DNA of 64,000 nucleotides, taken from Actinotalea caeni (GTDB lineage: Bacteria; Actinomycetota; Actinomycetes; Actinomycetales; Beutenbergiaceae). The DNA lies in assembly GCF_009733795.1 (NCBI RefSeq), contig NZ_WNXX01000003.1, positions 124,001 to 188,000 of the forward strand, written 5' to 3'. Both the position numbers and the translations under genes were made by a program. Under the pieces are notes generated by a model. The model did no database searches, was not told where the DNA came from, and saw nothing but the letters and a program-made list of their open reading frames with translations. Below are positions 35,792 to 44,459 of this stretch, piece by piece (within the stretch, counting starts at the first letter, position 1; the number at the start of each line of letters is the position of its first letter).

Positions 35792-36439
35792 CTAGTCGCG
35801 TCCCGCCGAGGTCGACAGGCACGCCTCGTTGCCCTCCGGGTCGGCGAGCACCCAGAAGGCCGGGGCGCTGCTCGCGCTCACCAGCACGCCACCGGCGTCG
35901 AGCGCCGCGGCGAGCCGACCCTCGACCACCTCGAGCGGCACGTCGATGTCGACGTGCAGCCGGTTGCGCTGCGGGCGCGGCGCGTCCATCTGCTGGAACC
36001 ACAGCGACCCCGAGCCGGTGGTGGTGTCGACCAGGTTCCCGGCCTCGTCGACGTCGAAACCGGTGACCGCCTCCCAGAACGGCCGGACGGCGTCGATGTC
36101 GAGGGCGTCGACGCAGACCTCGAGGACCTGACGCACCTCGGGCTCGGCACGGAGGCCGAGTCCGGCTGCGATGTCGGAGATCGTGCGGGCCATCTCGACG
36201 TCCTTGAGGGTCAGTCCGCCCGCGTCGTGGGTGACGAGGTCGACCAGCACCCGGCTGTAGCGGACCCCGAGGTCGGGGTGGTGGTTCGCCTCGTTCGCGG
36301 CCTCGACGACCCTGCGGACGAGCTCCGCGCCCGCGCTCATGTCGGGCGTGGCGAAGGAGGTGCGCAGCGCCCCGCGGACGACCCGCCAGTCCTCGAGCCC
36401 GGCCTGCCCGGCGATCTGTGCAGCGGTCAGCGTCTCCAT
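35792..36439 (-). CDS. Pterin-4a-carbinolamine dehydratase fused to a VOC/glyoxalase-like domain
   Basis: Residues 1-95 are a PCD/DCoH domain with its signature EANHHPDLGVRYSRVLVDLV and the THDAGGLT segment. This enzyme dehydrates 4a-hydroxytetrahydropterin and is needed where aromatic amino acid hydroxylases work. Residues 105-215 form a glyoxalase/bleomycin-resistance-type domain: DIDAVRPFWEAVTGFDVDE, NRLHVDIDVPLEVVEGRLAA and FWVLADPEGNEACL. The fusion is seen in several actinobacteria, and the second domain's substrate is unknown. ATG 36437-36439. It stands alone between the ilvB leader and a divergent surface-protein gene; no phenylalanine hydroxylase gene is nearby. Confidence 0.85.
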   Translation of the reverse strand: METLTAAQIAGQAGLEDWRVVRGALRTSFATPDMSAGAELVRRVVEAANEANHHPDLGVRYSRVLVDLVTHDAGGLTLKDVEMARTISDIAAGLGLRAEPEVRQVLEVCVDALDIDAVRPFWEAVTGFDVDEAGNLVDTTTGSGSLWFQQMDAPRPQRNRLHVDIDVPLEVVEGRLAAALDAGGVLVSASSAPAFWVLADPEGNEACLSTSAGRD

Positions 36440-36658
36440 GGACCCACGGTAGGCCCGCGCGGTCCGACGGCGGGCGGAACCGTCGCGTCAGCCCCCCTGC
36501 ATCTTTGTCGACAGTGCGTCGGGAAGTGCGCGACATCACACCGTCCTGGCTTACCGAATCGCGTTCGGTTTCTGTACGTTCGAGGTGCACGCAGGGGCTG
36601 TCGTGCGGCGCGCCGTCTCGGTGCGCCTTCTCACATCCGTACAAGGGGATTCACGCGC

Positions 36659-38293
36659 ATGGTCATGCGTTTCTACAGTCGCGCCCGCGCGCGGCTGGCC
36701 GGCAGCGGCACCGCGCTGCTCGTCGCCGCCGCGGTGCTCGCCGCACCGGCCGGCGGCGCTGCCGCCGAGCCGGTCAGCATCAACCCGTTCGACGCGCTCG
36801 GCGGGTTCACGGTCCTCGCGCAGGGCGACGCCGTGCTCAACAGCTCGGAGATCGAGGGCTCGATCGCCGTCTTCGGCAGCGTGCGCAGCGGCAACCAGAA
36901 CGGTTTCCCGATGGTGCACGAGGTCGCCGGCGTCGGTGACTACACGCTCCCGACGGTCGACGGTCGCGCCGTCCGGATCCTGGCCGGCTCGTTCGTCGGG
37001 CCGGGCGCCTTCGACGTCTCGAACCGCGCGGCGCGCACCGACGCCGATCTCAACGCCGGCGTCAAGCTGGTCGACGTCACGGGACTCGTGGGCTCGGCCC
37101 GTGGCGGCGGGGTCGGCGCGGCCGCTGGCAAGGACTTCCTGCGGGTGACCAACCCCGCCGGGGGCGTGCTCGACCTCAAGGCGTACCCCTACGCCACGTC
37201 GTCGGTGGCCGACCTCGCGACGGCGCAGCCGTCGGTCGCGAGCTACCTGCCGGACCTGGCGTCGGCCGTGGCGCGCACCGACACGTGCCTCGACGCGATG
37301 GCTGGCGACGCCACGCTCGCGAACCGGGTGACCGTCCAGACGCAGGGCGAGATGGTGTTCGTCAGCGGCTTCTCGACCACGATGCCCAACGTCGTCGACT
37401 ACTCCGAGCTCGCCAACCGCACGATCAAGCTCGACCGCGCGGGCGGCTACGTCCCGACCGCTCAGGCACCCCTGGTCGTGCGGGTGGCACCGGGCACGAC
37501 GACGGTGGGTCGCCTCGGCTTCGAGGGCTGGTCGGCGGGCGCCGGGCAGCAGCAGGCCTACGCCCGCTCGATCCTGCTCGACGCCTCGCAGGTCACCGGG
37601 ACGCTGACGATCGACGGCTTCGAGATGGGCGGCGTCTGGGCACCTCACGCCGATCTCGCCTTCAGCTCGAACATCACGACGAACGGCCAGTGGATCGCTC
37701 AGAACGTGACGACCTCGGGCGCCGGCGAGATCCACCACCACACCTTCGCGGGCCGGCTGCTGTGCGGCGTCGAGGAGAGCACCGACCCCGGCGAGAGCAC
37801 CGACCCCGGCGACGGGACCGACCCCGGCGAGAGCACCGACCCCGGCGACGGCACCGACCCCGGCGAGACCACCGACCCCGGCGACGGCACCGACCCCGGC
37901 GAGACCACCGACCCCGGCGACGGCACCGACCCCGGCGAGACCACCGAACCCGGCGACGGGACCGACCCCGGCGAGACCACCGAACCCGGCGACGGGACCG
38001 ACCCCGGTGACGCCACACACCCGGGCGAGGACACCGACTCGGTCGACCCCGGTGACGAGGTCCAGACCCCTGCGGAGGAGACCTCCACGTCGGAGATCGA
38101 CGGCGCTGTGGGCGGTGCGACGCACGGGCCGTCGGCGGAGCACGAGCGCGCTCCGGTGGGCACCGGCGTGGCGGGCACGCTGCTGGCCGGCACCGGGCTC
38201 GACGCGCCAGCAGCCGCGGCGCTGCTGGCGGTCGCCCTGCTGCTGACCGGTGCGGCGCTCCTCGCGGTGCGCCGCCGCCGAGCGATGCGCTGA
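36659..38293 (+). CDS. Choice-of-anchor A surface protein with sortase motif
   Basis: The 544-residue protein has a signal peptide (residues 1 to about 37, ending AGGAAAEP). The choice-of-anchor A domain follows (NPFDALGGFTVLAQGDAVLN, then SEIEGSIAVFGSV), to about residue 370 with a Cys near its end. Fourteen hexapeptide repeats of the type xxTDPG form an acidic, proline-rich stalk at about 373-456. The C-terminus is a cell-wall sorting signal: LAGTG, then the hydrophobic stretch AAAALLAVALLLTGAALLAV and RRRR. LAxTG is the sortase E-type variant common in high-G+C actinobacteria. I choose the ATG at 36659, ten bases after AAGGGG; another ATG is two codons in. Role is probably structural or adhesive. 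Confidence 0.85.
   Translation: MVMRFYSRARARLAGSGTALLVAAAVLAAPAGGAAAEPVSINPFDALGGFTVLAQGDAVLNSSEIEGSIAVFGSVRSGNQNGFPMVHEVAGVGDYTLPTVDGRAVRILAGSFVGPGAFDVSNRAARTDADLNAGVKLVDVTGLVGSARGGGVGAAAGKDFLRVTNPAGGVLDLKAYPYATSSVADLATAQPSVASYLPDLASAVARTDTCLDAMAGDATLANRVTVQTQGEMVFVSGFSTTMPNVVDYSELANRTIKLDRAGGYVPTAQAPLVVRVAPGTTTVGRLGFEGWSAGAGQQQAYARSILLDASQVTGTLTIDGFEMGGVWAPHADLAFSSNITTNGQWIAQNVTTSGAGEIHHHTFAGRLLCGVEESTDPGESTDPGDGTDPGESTDPGDGTDPGETTDPGDGTDPGETTDPGDGTDPGETTEPGDGTDPGETTEPGDGTDPGDATHPGEDTDSVDPGDEVQTPAEETSTSEIDGAVGGATHGPSAEHERAPVGTGVAGTLLAGTGLDAPAAAALLAVALLLTGAALLAVRRRRAMR
37775..38026 (+). repeat. 18-bp coding tandem repeats (xxTDPG stalk)
   Basis: Fourteen consecutive 18-bp units encode ESTDPG, DGTDPG, ETTDPG, ETTEPG and a final DATHPG, mostly alternating in pairs. 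The array is in frame and likely to vary in copy number between strains by slippage. Confidence 0.85.
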
Positions 38294-38358
38294 GCCGACC
38301 GCCCACGACGGGCCGTCCGGAGCGATCCGGGCGGCCCGTCCGCGCATCACCGGGGCGA

Positions 38359-38595
38359 TGGGTCTCGTCGTCCACCACCGTGGCGCTGCTGCGCCTGAAC
38401 GAGCTCTGCGAGCAGGTCGGGATCACCGTGGCCAACCTCAACAACGTCACGACCGGCACGGCGCGGTCGATCCGGTTCTCCACGCTCGCGGCGGTCTGTC
38501 AGGTGTTCGACTGCCCGCCAGCGACCTGCTCCGGTACGTCCCCGACACCCCCGCGACCCGACGACCGCGGCTCGGCGTCAGGTCCCCTAGGCTGA
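38359..38595 (+). pseudogene. Frameshifted Cro/C1-type (XRE) regulator
   Basis: One frame reads ALLRLNELCEQVGITVANLN followed by NVTTGTARSIRFSTLAAVC, which is the HTH of the small XRE regulators whose usual end is a Cys-x-Pro-x-Asp-Leu-Leu block. Here the ending ASDLLRYVPDTP is present, but in another frame, beginning directly after the codons FDC; a single-base loss explains the shift. The usual N-terminal segment is also displaced: the preceding codons in a different frame give MGLVVHHR. Two lesions in 240 bp indicate a decayed gene. It ends 60 bp before the GH172 gene. Expression of the shifted 71-residue product is not excluded. Confidence 0.6.
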
Positions 38596-38652
38596 GTAAT
38601 CGTTTGCTGCCGGTCGTCACCGGCCCCTCCCACGATCCCGAGGACGCGATCC

Positions 38653-39726
38653 ATGCCGCACCACGACATCGCCACGCTGCGCGACATCGAGACCCGATCG
38701 ATCAGCCCGGAGAACTTCACCGGCGCCAAGGGCGGCGGAGGCCGCGCCACCGAGGGCACCGGCGCCGGACCGGCGCGCGACCTGGGCCAGGGCTGGAAGA
38801 TCTCCCCCAGCGTCGAGATCGCGGCCGGCGAGACCTTCGACCTCGCGAGCATCGAGGGCTCCGGCCGGATCACCCACGTCTGGCTGACGACCCACACCGA
38901 CAACTGGCGCCGGCTGCTGCTGCGCGCCTACTGGGACGGCGCCGCCGAGCCCGCGGTCGAGGTGCCGGTCGGCGACTTCTTCGGGCAGGGCTGGGGCCGC
39001 TTCGCCCAGCTGAGCTCGGCCATGGTCGCCGTCAACCCGCACGGCGGGTTCAACTCCTACTGGCCGATGCCGTTCTCCGACGGCGCCCGGCTCACGATCG
39101 AGAACCTGGCCCCCGAACCCGTCGTCGTCTACTACCAGGTGACCTATGAGACCGGCCCGGACGCCGCCGTCGGCACCGGTCGGCTGCACGCCCAGTGGCG
39201 CCGCAGCAACCCGCTGCAGGCCGGCACCACGCACGTGCTGCTCGACGACGTCCGCGGCAGCGGCCAGTACGTCGGCACCTACCTCGCGTGGGGCGTCAAC
39301 TCCACCGGCTGGTGGGGCGAGGGCGAGATCAAGTTCTACATGGACGGCGACGCCCACGCCGCCGAGCGGTTCCCGACGATCGCGGGCACCGGCACCGAGG
39401 ACTACGTCGGCGGCGCGTGGAACTTCGACGTTCCCGGCCAGGGCTACACCACCTACTCGACCCCCTACCTCGGGATGCACCAGGTGATCCGGCCCGACGG
39501 TCTGTACGCCTCGCAGCAGCGGTTCGGGATGTACCGCTGGCACGTGCCCGACCCGATCAGGTTCCGCACCGATCTCACGGTCGACATCCAGGCGCTGGGC
39601 TGGCGCAGCGGCCACCGTTACCTCCCGCTGCACGACGACATCGCCTCGACGGCGTTCTTCTACCTCGACGCCCCAAGCACCAACCGCCCCGCGACCCCCT
39701 CGCTCGACGACCTCGAGATCCTCTGA
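38653..39726 (+). CDS. Glycoside hydrolase family 172 (DUF2961) protein
   Basis: The 357-residue protein matches GH172, whose characterised members act on alpha-linked fructofuranosides or arabinofuranosides (difructose dianhydride I synthase/hydrolase, alpha-D-arabinofuranosidase). Diagnostic blocks are ITHVWLTTHTDNWRRLLLRA, GDFFGQGWGRFAQLSSAM and WPMPFSDGARLTIEN. GWWGEGEIKFYMDGD and GTGTEDYVGGAWNFD hold the glutamates expected to be catalytic. No signal peptide is seen, so it is cytoplasmic and would need imported substrate. No transporter lies next to it; the sugar ABC operon at 11-16 kb is far off. The ATG at 38653 was chosen by homology. Confidence 0.85.
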   Translation: MPHHDIATLRDIETRSISPENFTGAKGGGGRATEGTGAGPARDLGQGWKISPSVEIAAGETFDLASIEGSGRITHVWLTTHTDNWRRLLLRAYWDGAAEPAVEVPVGDFFGQGWGRFAQLSSAMVAVNPHGGFNSYWPMPFSDGARLTIENLAPEPVVVYYQVTYETGPDAAVGTGRLHAQWRRSNPLQAGTTHVLLDDVRGSGQYVGTYLAWGVNSTGWWGEGEIKFYMDGDAHAAERFPTIAGTGTEDYVGGAWNFDVPGQGYTTYSTPYLGMHQVIRPDGLYASQQRFGMYRWHVPDPIRFRTDLTVDIQALGWRSGHRYLPLHDDIASTAFFYLDAPSTNRPATPSLDDLEIL

Positions 39727-39758
39727 CCCCGCGCTCCCCCGACGCCTAGCATCGGCGG

Positions 39759-40265
39759 GTGACCGCGATCGCCGTGCGCGCCCCGTCGCAGGCGGACGTC
39801 CCGGCGATGGCACGGGTCGTCGTCACCTCGTGGCGCGAGACCTACCGCGGCCTCATGCGTGACGACGTCCTCGACGACCCCGGCATGCTGGCTTGGCGAG
39901 AACGGTTCTGGACGGCGGCGCTCACCGAGCCGCGCTATGCCGCGAACCGTGTCGCCGTGGCCGAGGCGGCGACACCCGGCGGTGACCGCGAGGTCGTCGG
40001 TGTCGCCATGTCGGGCCCACCGCTGGACGACGCGCCCCCGGCGCCGCTGCAGCTCTACGTGCTCTACGTGCTGGCCGAGCACCACGGCTCGGGAGCCGGC
40101 GCCGGGCTGCTCGACGCCGTCGTCCCGGCGGGCGTCCCGGCCTACCTGTGGGTCGCCGACCCCAACCCCCGGGCGCAGGCCCTCTACCGCAAGCACGGGT
40201 TCGTCCCCGACGGCGTGACGCAGGTCGACGACGGCGTCCCGGAGATCCGGATGGTCAGGGGCTGA
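39759..40265 (+). CDS. GNAT family N-acetyltransferase
   Basis: The 168-residue protein is a single GNAT domain. It opens IAVRAPSQADVPAMARVVV; the acetyl-CoA loop is in LAEHHGSGAGAGLLDAV, and the C-terminal block is NPRAQALYRKHGFVPDG. The R/Q-x-x-G-x-G/A motif is degenerate (HGSGAGAG). It resembles the YitI/MSMEG-type acetyltransferases acting on small amines or peptides; the substrate is unknown. GTG start, 32 bp after the GH172 gene on the same strand and convergent with ilvD. Confidence 0.8.
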   Translation: MTAIAVRAPSQADVPAMARVVVTSWRETYRGLMRDDVLDDPGMLAWRERFWTAALTEPRYAANRVAVAEAATPGGDREVVGVAMSGPPLDDAPPAPLQLYVLYVLAEHHGSGAGAGLLDAVVPAGVPAYLWVADPNPRAQALYRKHGFVPDGVTQVDDGVPEIRMVRG

Positions 40266-40290
40266 GCCGCCGCTGGCGGCCGCCCGCCGG

Positions 40291-42000
40291 TCAGACGAGC
40301 ACGGCGCCCTTGCTGGCCGACTGCACGAGCTTGGTGTACTTCGCGAGCACCCCGCGCGTGTAGACCGGCGGCAGCGGCTGCCAGCCCTCGCGGCGGCGCG
40401 CCAGCTCCTCCGGCTCGACCAGCAGGTCGAGGGTCTTGCGGGCGACGTCGAGCCGGATCCGGTCGCCGTCGCGCACGAGCGCGATCGGGCCGCCGTCGAC
40501 CGCCTCGGGCGCGACGTGCCCGACGCACAGGCCGGTGGTGCCGCCCGAGAACCGGCCGTCGGTGAGCAGCAGCACCGACTTGCCGAGCCCCGCGCCCTTG
40601 ATCGCGCCGGTGATCGCGAGCATCTCCCGCATCCCCGGCCCACCCTTCGGGCCCTCGTACCGGATGACGACGACGTCGCCGTCGGTGATCGTGCCGTCCT
40701 CGAGCGCGTCCATCGCAGCGCGCTCCCGGTCGAACACACGGGCGGTGCCCTCGAAGGTGGAGGAGTCGAACCCTGCCGACTTCACGACCGCGCCCTCGGG
40801 CGCGAGCGACCCGTGCAGGATCGTGATGCCGCCGGTCGGGTGGATCGGGTCCGACAGCGCCCGCAGGATCTTGCCGTCCGGGTCGGGCGGGTCGATGTCG
40901 GCCAGGTTCTCCGCGAGCGTCCGCCCGGTGACCGTGAGGCAGTCGCCGTGCAGCAGCCCGGCGTCGAGCAGGGCCTTCATGACGACCGGGACGCCGCCGA
41001 TGCGGTCGACGTCGTTCATCACGTAGGCGCCGAACGGCTTGAGGTCGCCCAGGTGCGGCACACGGTCCGCGATCCGGGAGAAGTCGTCGAGCGTGAGGTC
41101 GACCTCCGCCTCGTGGGCGATCGCGAGCAGGTGCAGGACGGCGTTGGTCGAGCCGCCGAAGGCCATCACGACGGCGATCGCGTTCTCGAACGCCTCCTTC
41201 GTCATGATGTCGCGGGCGGTGATGCCCCGCCGCAGCAGCTCCACGACCGCCTCGCCGGATCGGTGCGCGAAGGTGTCGCGACGCCGGTCGGCGGACGGCG
41301 GAGCCGCCGACCCCGGGACCGACATCCCGATCGCCTCGGCGACCGAGGCCATCGTGTTCGCGGTGTACATGCCGCCGCAGGCGCCCTCGCCCGGGCAGAT
41401 CGCACGCTCGATCGCGTCGACGTCCTCACGGCTCATCAGCCCCCGGGCGCACGCGCCGACGGCCTCGAAGGCGTCGATGATCGTGACGTCCTTCTCCGTG
41501 CCGTCGCTCAGCCGGACCCAGCCGGGCATGATCGAGCCCGCGTAGAGGAACACCGAGGCGAGGTCGAGCCGCGCGGCCGCCATCAGCATGCCGGGCAGGG
41601 ACTTGTCGCACCCGGCGAGCAGCACCGAGCCGTCGAGCCGCTCGGCCTGCATCACCGTCTCGACCGAGTCGGCGATGACGTCCCGCGAGACCAGCGAGAA
41701 GTGCATGCCCTCGTGCCCCATCGAGATGCCGTCGGAGACCGAGATGGTGCCGAACTCCAGCGGGTAGCCGCCCGCCGCGTGCACGCCCTGCTTGACCGCC
41801 TGCGCGAGCCGGTCCAGCGAGAGGTTGCACGGCGTGATCTCGTTCCAGGAGCTCGCAACGCCGATCTGGGGCTTGGCGAAGTCCTCGTCGCCCATGCCGA
41901 CGGCGCGCAGCATGCCGCGCGCCGCGGTGGCCTCCAACCCGTCCGTCACCACCCGGCTGCGGGGCTTGATGTCGTGCCTGGCGCCGTCGCTGACCGTCAT
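40291..42000 (-). CDS. ilvD: Dihydroxy-acid dehydratase
   Basis: The 569-residue iron-sulfur enzyme dehydrates 2,3-dihydroxy acids to the 2-oxo acids of valine and isoleucine. Cluster and metal residues lie in [30 protein letters not shown] and [18 protein letters not shown]. The C-terminal blocks [14 protein letters not shown] and [19 protein letters not shown] are diagnostic. ATG 41998-42000. It is monocistronic and convergent with a GNAT gene; unlike ilvBNC and cimA I find no leader peptide in the 167 bp upstream. Confidence 0.95.
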   Translation of the reverse strand: MTVSDGARHDIKPRSRVVTDGLEATAARGMLRAVGMGDEDFAKPQIGVASSWNEITPCNLSLDRLAQAVKQGVHAAGGYPLEFGTISVSDGISMGHEGMHFSLVSRDVIADSVETVMQAERLDGSVLLAGCDKSLPGMLMAAARLDLASVFLYAGSIMPGWVRLSDGTEKDVTIIDAFEAVGACARGLMSREDVDAIERAICPGEGACGGMYTANTMASVAEAIGMSVPGSAAPPSADRRRDTFAHRSGEAVVELLRRGITARDIMTKEAFENAIAVVMAFGGSTNAVLHLLAIAHEAEVDLTLDDFSRIADRVPHLGDLKPFGAYVMNDVDRIGGVPVVMKALLDAGLLHGDCLTVTGRTLAENLADIDPPDPDGKILRALSDPIHPTGGITILHGSLAPEGAVVKSAGFDSSTFEGTARVFDRERAAMDALEDGTITDGDVVVIRYEGPKGGPGMREMLAITGAIKGAGLGKSVLLLTDGRFSGGTTGLCVGHVAPEAVDGGPIALVRDGDRIRLDVARKTLDLLVEPEELARRREGWQPLPPVYTRGVLAKYTKLVQSASKGAVLV

Positions 42001-42167
42001 GGCCGGAGTCTAGGCCGCGCCGCTGTGACGCAGCCGACGCATCGCGCCCGCGACACGACCCCGATCCGGGACCTCGGACCCAGGACGCGGCGGTCGCGGG
42101 CCGCAAGACTGATCCCGCAAGACCCGCTCAGAACTTCCCAGCAACGACCCAGTCCAGGAGGGACACC

Positions 42168-42701
42168 GTGTCCACCTCAGCCCGTCCTCGTCTCGCCAGC
42201 TCCGCCGGCGTCATCGCCGTCATCGCAGGCATCGTCTTCGCCATCGCCGGCATCGCCGTCTGGGTGCTCGTGAGCACCCAGCTCTCCGCGCAGCGCATCA
42301 CCGTCGGCGAGGACGTCGGCGAGGCCGTCCCCGCTCTCTCGTGGACCGAGGGCCGCACCGTCGCCGACCCGTTCACCGCCTACGCGCAGGCCGAGATCAT
42401 CGACATGCACGCCTCCGCGATCGCGGGCGGCAACACCTACGCCGAGCTCGGCGCGCTGGTGTCCGAGGCGCAGGAGGCGGGCGACGAGGACCTCGCCGCC
42501 GAGCTGCAGGCGCAGCGCACCACGGTCATGAACGCGTCGTTCCTCCGGGCCTCGCTGTTCACCTCGGTCGTCTCCTACGGCGTCGCCGCCATGGCCGTCG
42601 TCCTCGGCGTCCTGCTCATCCTGGGCGGGCTGGGTCTGCGGCAGGTCGCCGCGGCCGTCGGAGCCGAGCCGCGCGCCGCGAAGGAGACCGATCTCGAGTA
42701 G
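42168..42701 (+). CDS. Hypothetical membrane protein
   Basis: The 177-residue protein has two membrane helices at about 12-36 (AGVIAVIAGIVFAIAGIAVW) and 131-156, joined by a polar loop with charged helices (about 40-125) outside the membrane. A short charged tail ends the protein. Related actinobacterial genes are common and often carry an uninformative name (aromatic ring-opening dioxygenase LigA) that the sequence does not support. The GTG at 42168 follows GGAGGG by six bases. A strong hairpin follows the stop, so it is a single-gene unit. Confidence 0.7.
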   Translation: MSTSARPRLASSAGVIAVIAGIVFAIAGIAVWVLVSTQLSAQRITVGEDVGEAVPALSWTEGRTVADPFTAYAQAEIIDMHASAIAGGNTYAELGALVSEAQEAGDEDLAAELQAQRTTVMNASFLRASLFTSVVSYGVAAMAVVLGVLLILGGLGLRQVAAAVGAEPRAAKETDLE

Positions 42702-42722
42702 GGACCTCCCACCGAGATCAGG

Positions 42723-42748
42723 GCCGGCCACCCCGAGGGGTGGCCGGC
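42723..42748 (+). terminator. Hairpin after the membrane protein gene
   Basis: GCCGGCCACCCC pairs with GGGGTGGCCGGC over a 2-nt gap (a 4-nt loop if the last pair opens), followed by TCTCT. It lies 22 bp after the stop and is a likely intrinsic terminator. Confidence 0.7.
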
Positions 42749-42812
42749 TCTCTGCGTGCCGGGCCTAGCCTGGTCGCAGCCACCGAGACACGGACCGATC
42801 CAGGAGACCCGC

Positions 42813-43421
42813 GTGCCCGACCTCGTCGACACCCCGCACGGCCCTGCGTCGGTCGAGGTCGCCGCCGGCGCCGTGGGCACCGTGGTGCTCGGGCACGGCG
42901 CCGGCGGCGGCACCCACGCGCCCGACCTGCGGGCCGCCGCCGCCGTCGCGACCTCCCTGGGCTGGGGTGCCGTGCTCGTCGAGCAGCCCTACCGGGTGGC
43001 GGGCCGGCGGGCCCCCGCCCCCGCGCCGCAGCTCGACGCGGCGTGGCTGGCGGTGCTGGCGCACCTGCGCGGCTCCGGCGTCGTCGGCGCCGGACCGCTG
43101 GTCGTCGGCGGCCGGTCCTCGGGGGCCCGGGTGGCGTGCCGCACGGCCGCCGCCGGCGGGGCGGACGGCGTGCTGTGCCTCGCCTTCCCGCTGCACCCGC
43201 CGGGCAAGGCCGACGACCCGACGAGGTCGCGGCTGCCGGAGCTCGCCGGCGTCACGGTGCCGGCGCTGGTCGTGCAGGGCGTCTCCGACCCGTTCGGCAT
43301 GCCCCCGGACGGGCCGGGCCGAGAGGTGGTGCGGCTGCGCGGGAACCACGCGCTGCGGTCGGACATGCCGGGCCTGCGCACCGCCGTCGAGCGGTGGCTC
43401 ACCGACCTGGCGGCCGGCTGA
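42813..43421 (+). CDS. Alpha/beta hydrolase family protein
   Basis: The 202-residue protein has the core of an alpha/beta hydrolase: TVVLGHGAGGGTHAPDL forms the oxyanion region, GGRSSGARVAC holds the nucleophile serine in G-x-S-x-G, VVQGVSDPFGMP the aspartate and LRGNHAL the histidine. It resembles the KANL3/Tex30-type dienelactone hydrolase-like proteins, whose substrates are unknown. The GTG at 42813 follows GGAGAC; a longer frame upstream has no family likeness. Cytoplasmic, monocistronic, convergent with the DUF4097 gene. Confidence 0.8.
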   Translation: MPDLVDTPHGPASVEVAAGAVGTVVLGHGAGGGTHAPDLRAAAAVATSLGWGAVLVEQPYRVAGRRAPAPAPQLDAAWLAVLAHLRGSGVVGAGPLVVGGRSSGARVACRTAAAGGADGVLCLAFPLHPPGKADDPTRSRLPELAGVTVPALVVQGVSDPFGMPPDGPGREVVRLRGNHALRSDMPGLRTAVERWLTDLAAG

Positions 43422-43456
43422 GGGGACGACGGCGCGGCCACCGCCCCGGGCCCGGG

Positions 43457-44290
43457 TCAGCCGCGCTGCACCCGGACGTCGCCGGACACGCTGCGCAACC
43501 GCAGCACGACGTGCTTCTCGTCCTCGGTGGGCGCGTCGCCCGAGGCGAGGTCGGTGGTGACCCGACCGCTCACCGAGCTGCAGTCCAGCAGCGCGGCGGT
43601 GCCCGCGGCGACACCGACGACGACGTCGCCCGAGGCCGCCTTGGCCTGGACCTCGCCCTGCGCGACGCGGCGCAGCAGCACGTCGCCCGAGCCGGTGGTG
43701 ATCGTCACCTGGCCGTCGGCGTCGTCGACGACGACGTCCCCGGAGCCGGTGACGGCGGAGAGGTCGGCCGCCTGCCCGAGGGAGATGTCGCCGGAACCGG
43801 TCCGCACCTCGGCGGAGACGGTGGCTCGGCCGACGCGGACGTCGCCGGAGCCCGATCCTGCCCGCACGGTGGCGCCGTGCTCGACGACCAGGTCGCCCGA
43901 GCCGGCCGAGACCCGCACCTCCTCGGCCTGGTCGATCGCGACGTCGCCCGAGCCGCTCTTCACCTCGGCCCGCGCCAGCGGGCCGTGGGTGCGCAGCGCG
44001 CCCGAGCCGGTGTCGACCTCGAGGGAGCTGCCGAGCGGCACGGTCGCGGTGACGAGCACAGAGCCGGACGGACGGAAGATCGACGCGCTCGACTTCGGCA
44101 CGACGATCTCCAGGCGGTCGCCGACGAGCTCGACCCGGGTCTGGGCCGCGATGTCCTCACCGCCTCGCTGGGGGTGGACGTCGACGACCACCTGGGACGC
44201 CTCCTCCTGGCTCACGGAGACCACGAGCGCGCTGGAGCGCATCTTCGCGGCCACGGTGACCGGGCCGGTCGTCTCGAGCTCGTGCCTCAC
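43457..44290 (-). CDS. DUF4097 family beta-strand repeat protein
   Basis: The 277-residue protein is built of short beta repeats of the type GSGDV (SGSGDVAIDQ, SAGSGDLVVEHG, RAGSGSGDVRVG, TGSGDISLGQ, TGSGDVVVDDADG). They form a right-handed beta-helix as in DUF4097/DUF4098 proteins. No signal peptide or membrane segment is present. The function of the family is unknown; in bacteria it often sits with envelope-stress or antitoxin-like regulators. Its ATG overlaps the stop of a 48-codon gene (ATGA), which in turn follows a ribbon-helix-helix gene by 26 bp; the three form an operon. Confidence 0.8.
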   Translation of the reverse strand: MRHELETTGPVTVAAKMRSSALVVSVSQEEASQVVVDVHPQRGGEDIAAQTRVELVGDRLEIVVPKSSASIFRPSGSVLVTATVPLGSSLEVDTGSGALRTHGPLARAEVKSGSGDVAIDQAEEVRVSAGSGDLVVEHGATVRAGSGSGDVRVGRATVSAEVRTGSGDISLGQAADLSAVTGSGDVVVDDADGQVTITTGSGDVLLRRVAQGEVQAKAASGDVVVGVAAGTAALLDCSSVSGRVTTDLASGDAPTEDEKHVVLRLRSVSGDVRVQRG

Positions 44291-44433
44291 AGCTGGCCTC
44301 CCCGGTTGACCGAGGGGCGGAACGTGGTGCTGAGGGAGCGACGGCGCCGCGGGCGGGTGACCCGCGAGATCTCGTCGTCGAGCGGGGAGCTCATGCGCTG
44401 CGCGCGGATGGCCTCGCTGGCGGTGCTGTACAT
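44287..44433 (-). CDS. Small basic protein between RHH regulator and DUF4097 gene
   Basis: A 48-codon frame begins with ATG 44431-44433, has AGAGGA eight bases upstream, and ends in an ATGA overlap with the DUF4097 start. The product starts MYSTASEAIRAQRMSSPLDD and has an Arg-rich middle (RVTRPRRRRS). Good initiation signals and coupling on the 3' side support it as a gene. I do not know the family; by position it may be a small partner of the DUF4097 protein. Confidence 0.6.
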   Translation of the reverse strand: MYSTASEAIRAQRMSSPLDDEISRVTRPRRRRSLSTTFRPSVNRGGQL

Positions 44434-44459
44434 GGTGCGTCCTCTCTGGTCGTGCGTGG

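Noticed and set aside
38590-38602. LacI-type operator (AATCGTTT with central CG) before the GH172 gene
   Set aside because: Only the inner six bases are palindromic, and no LacI gene is near; too weak to list.
42168-42701. Aromatic ring-opening dioxygenase LigA, a name often given to such proteins
   Set aside because: The protein has two membrane helices and none of the residues of a dioxygenase.
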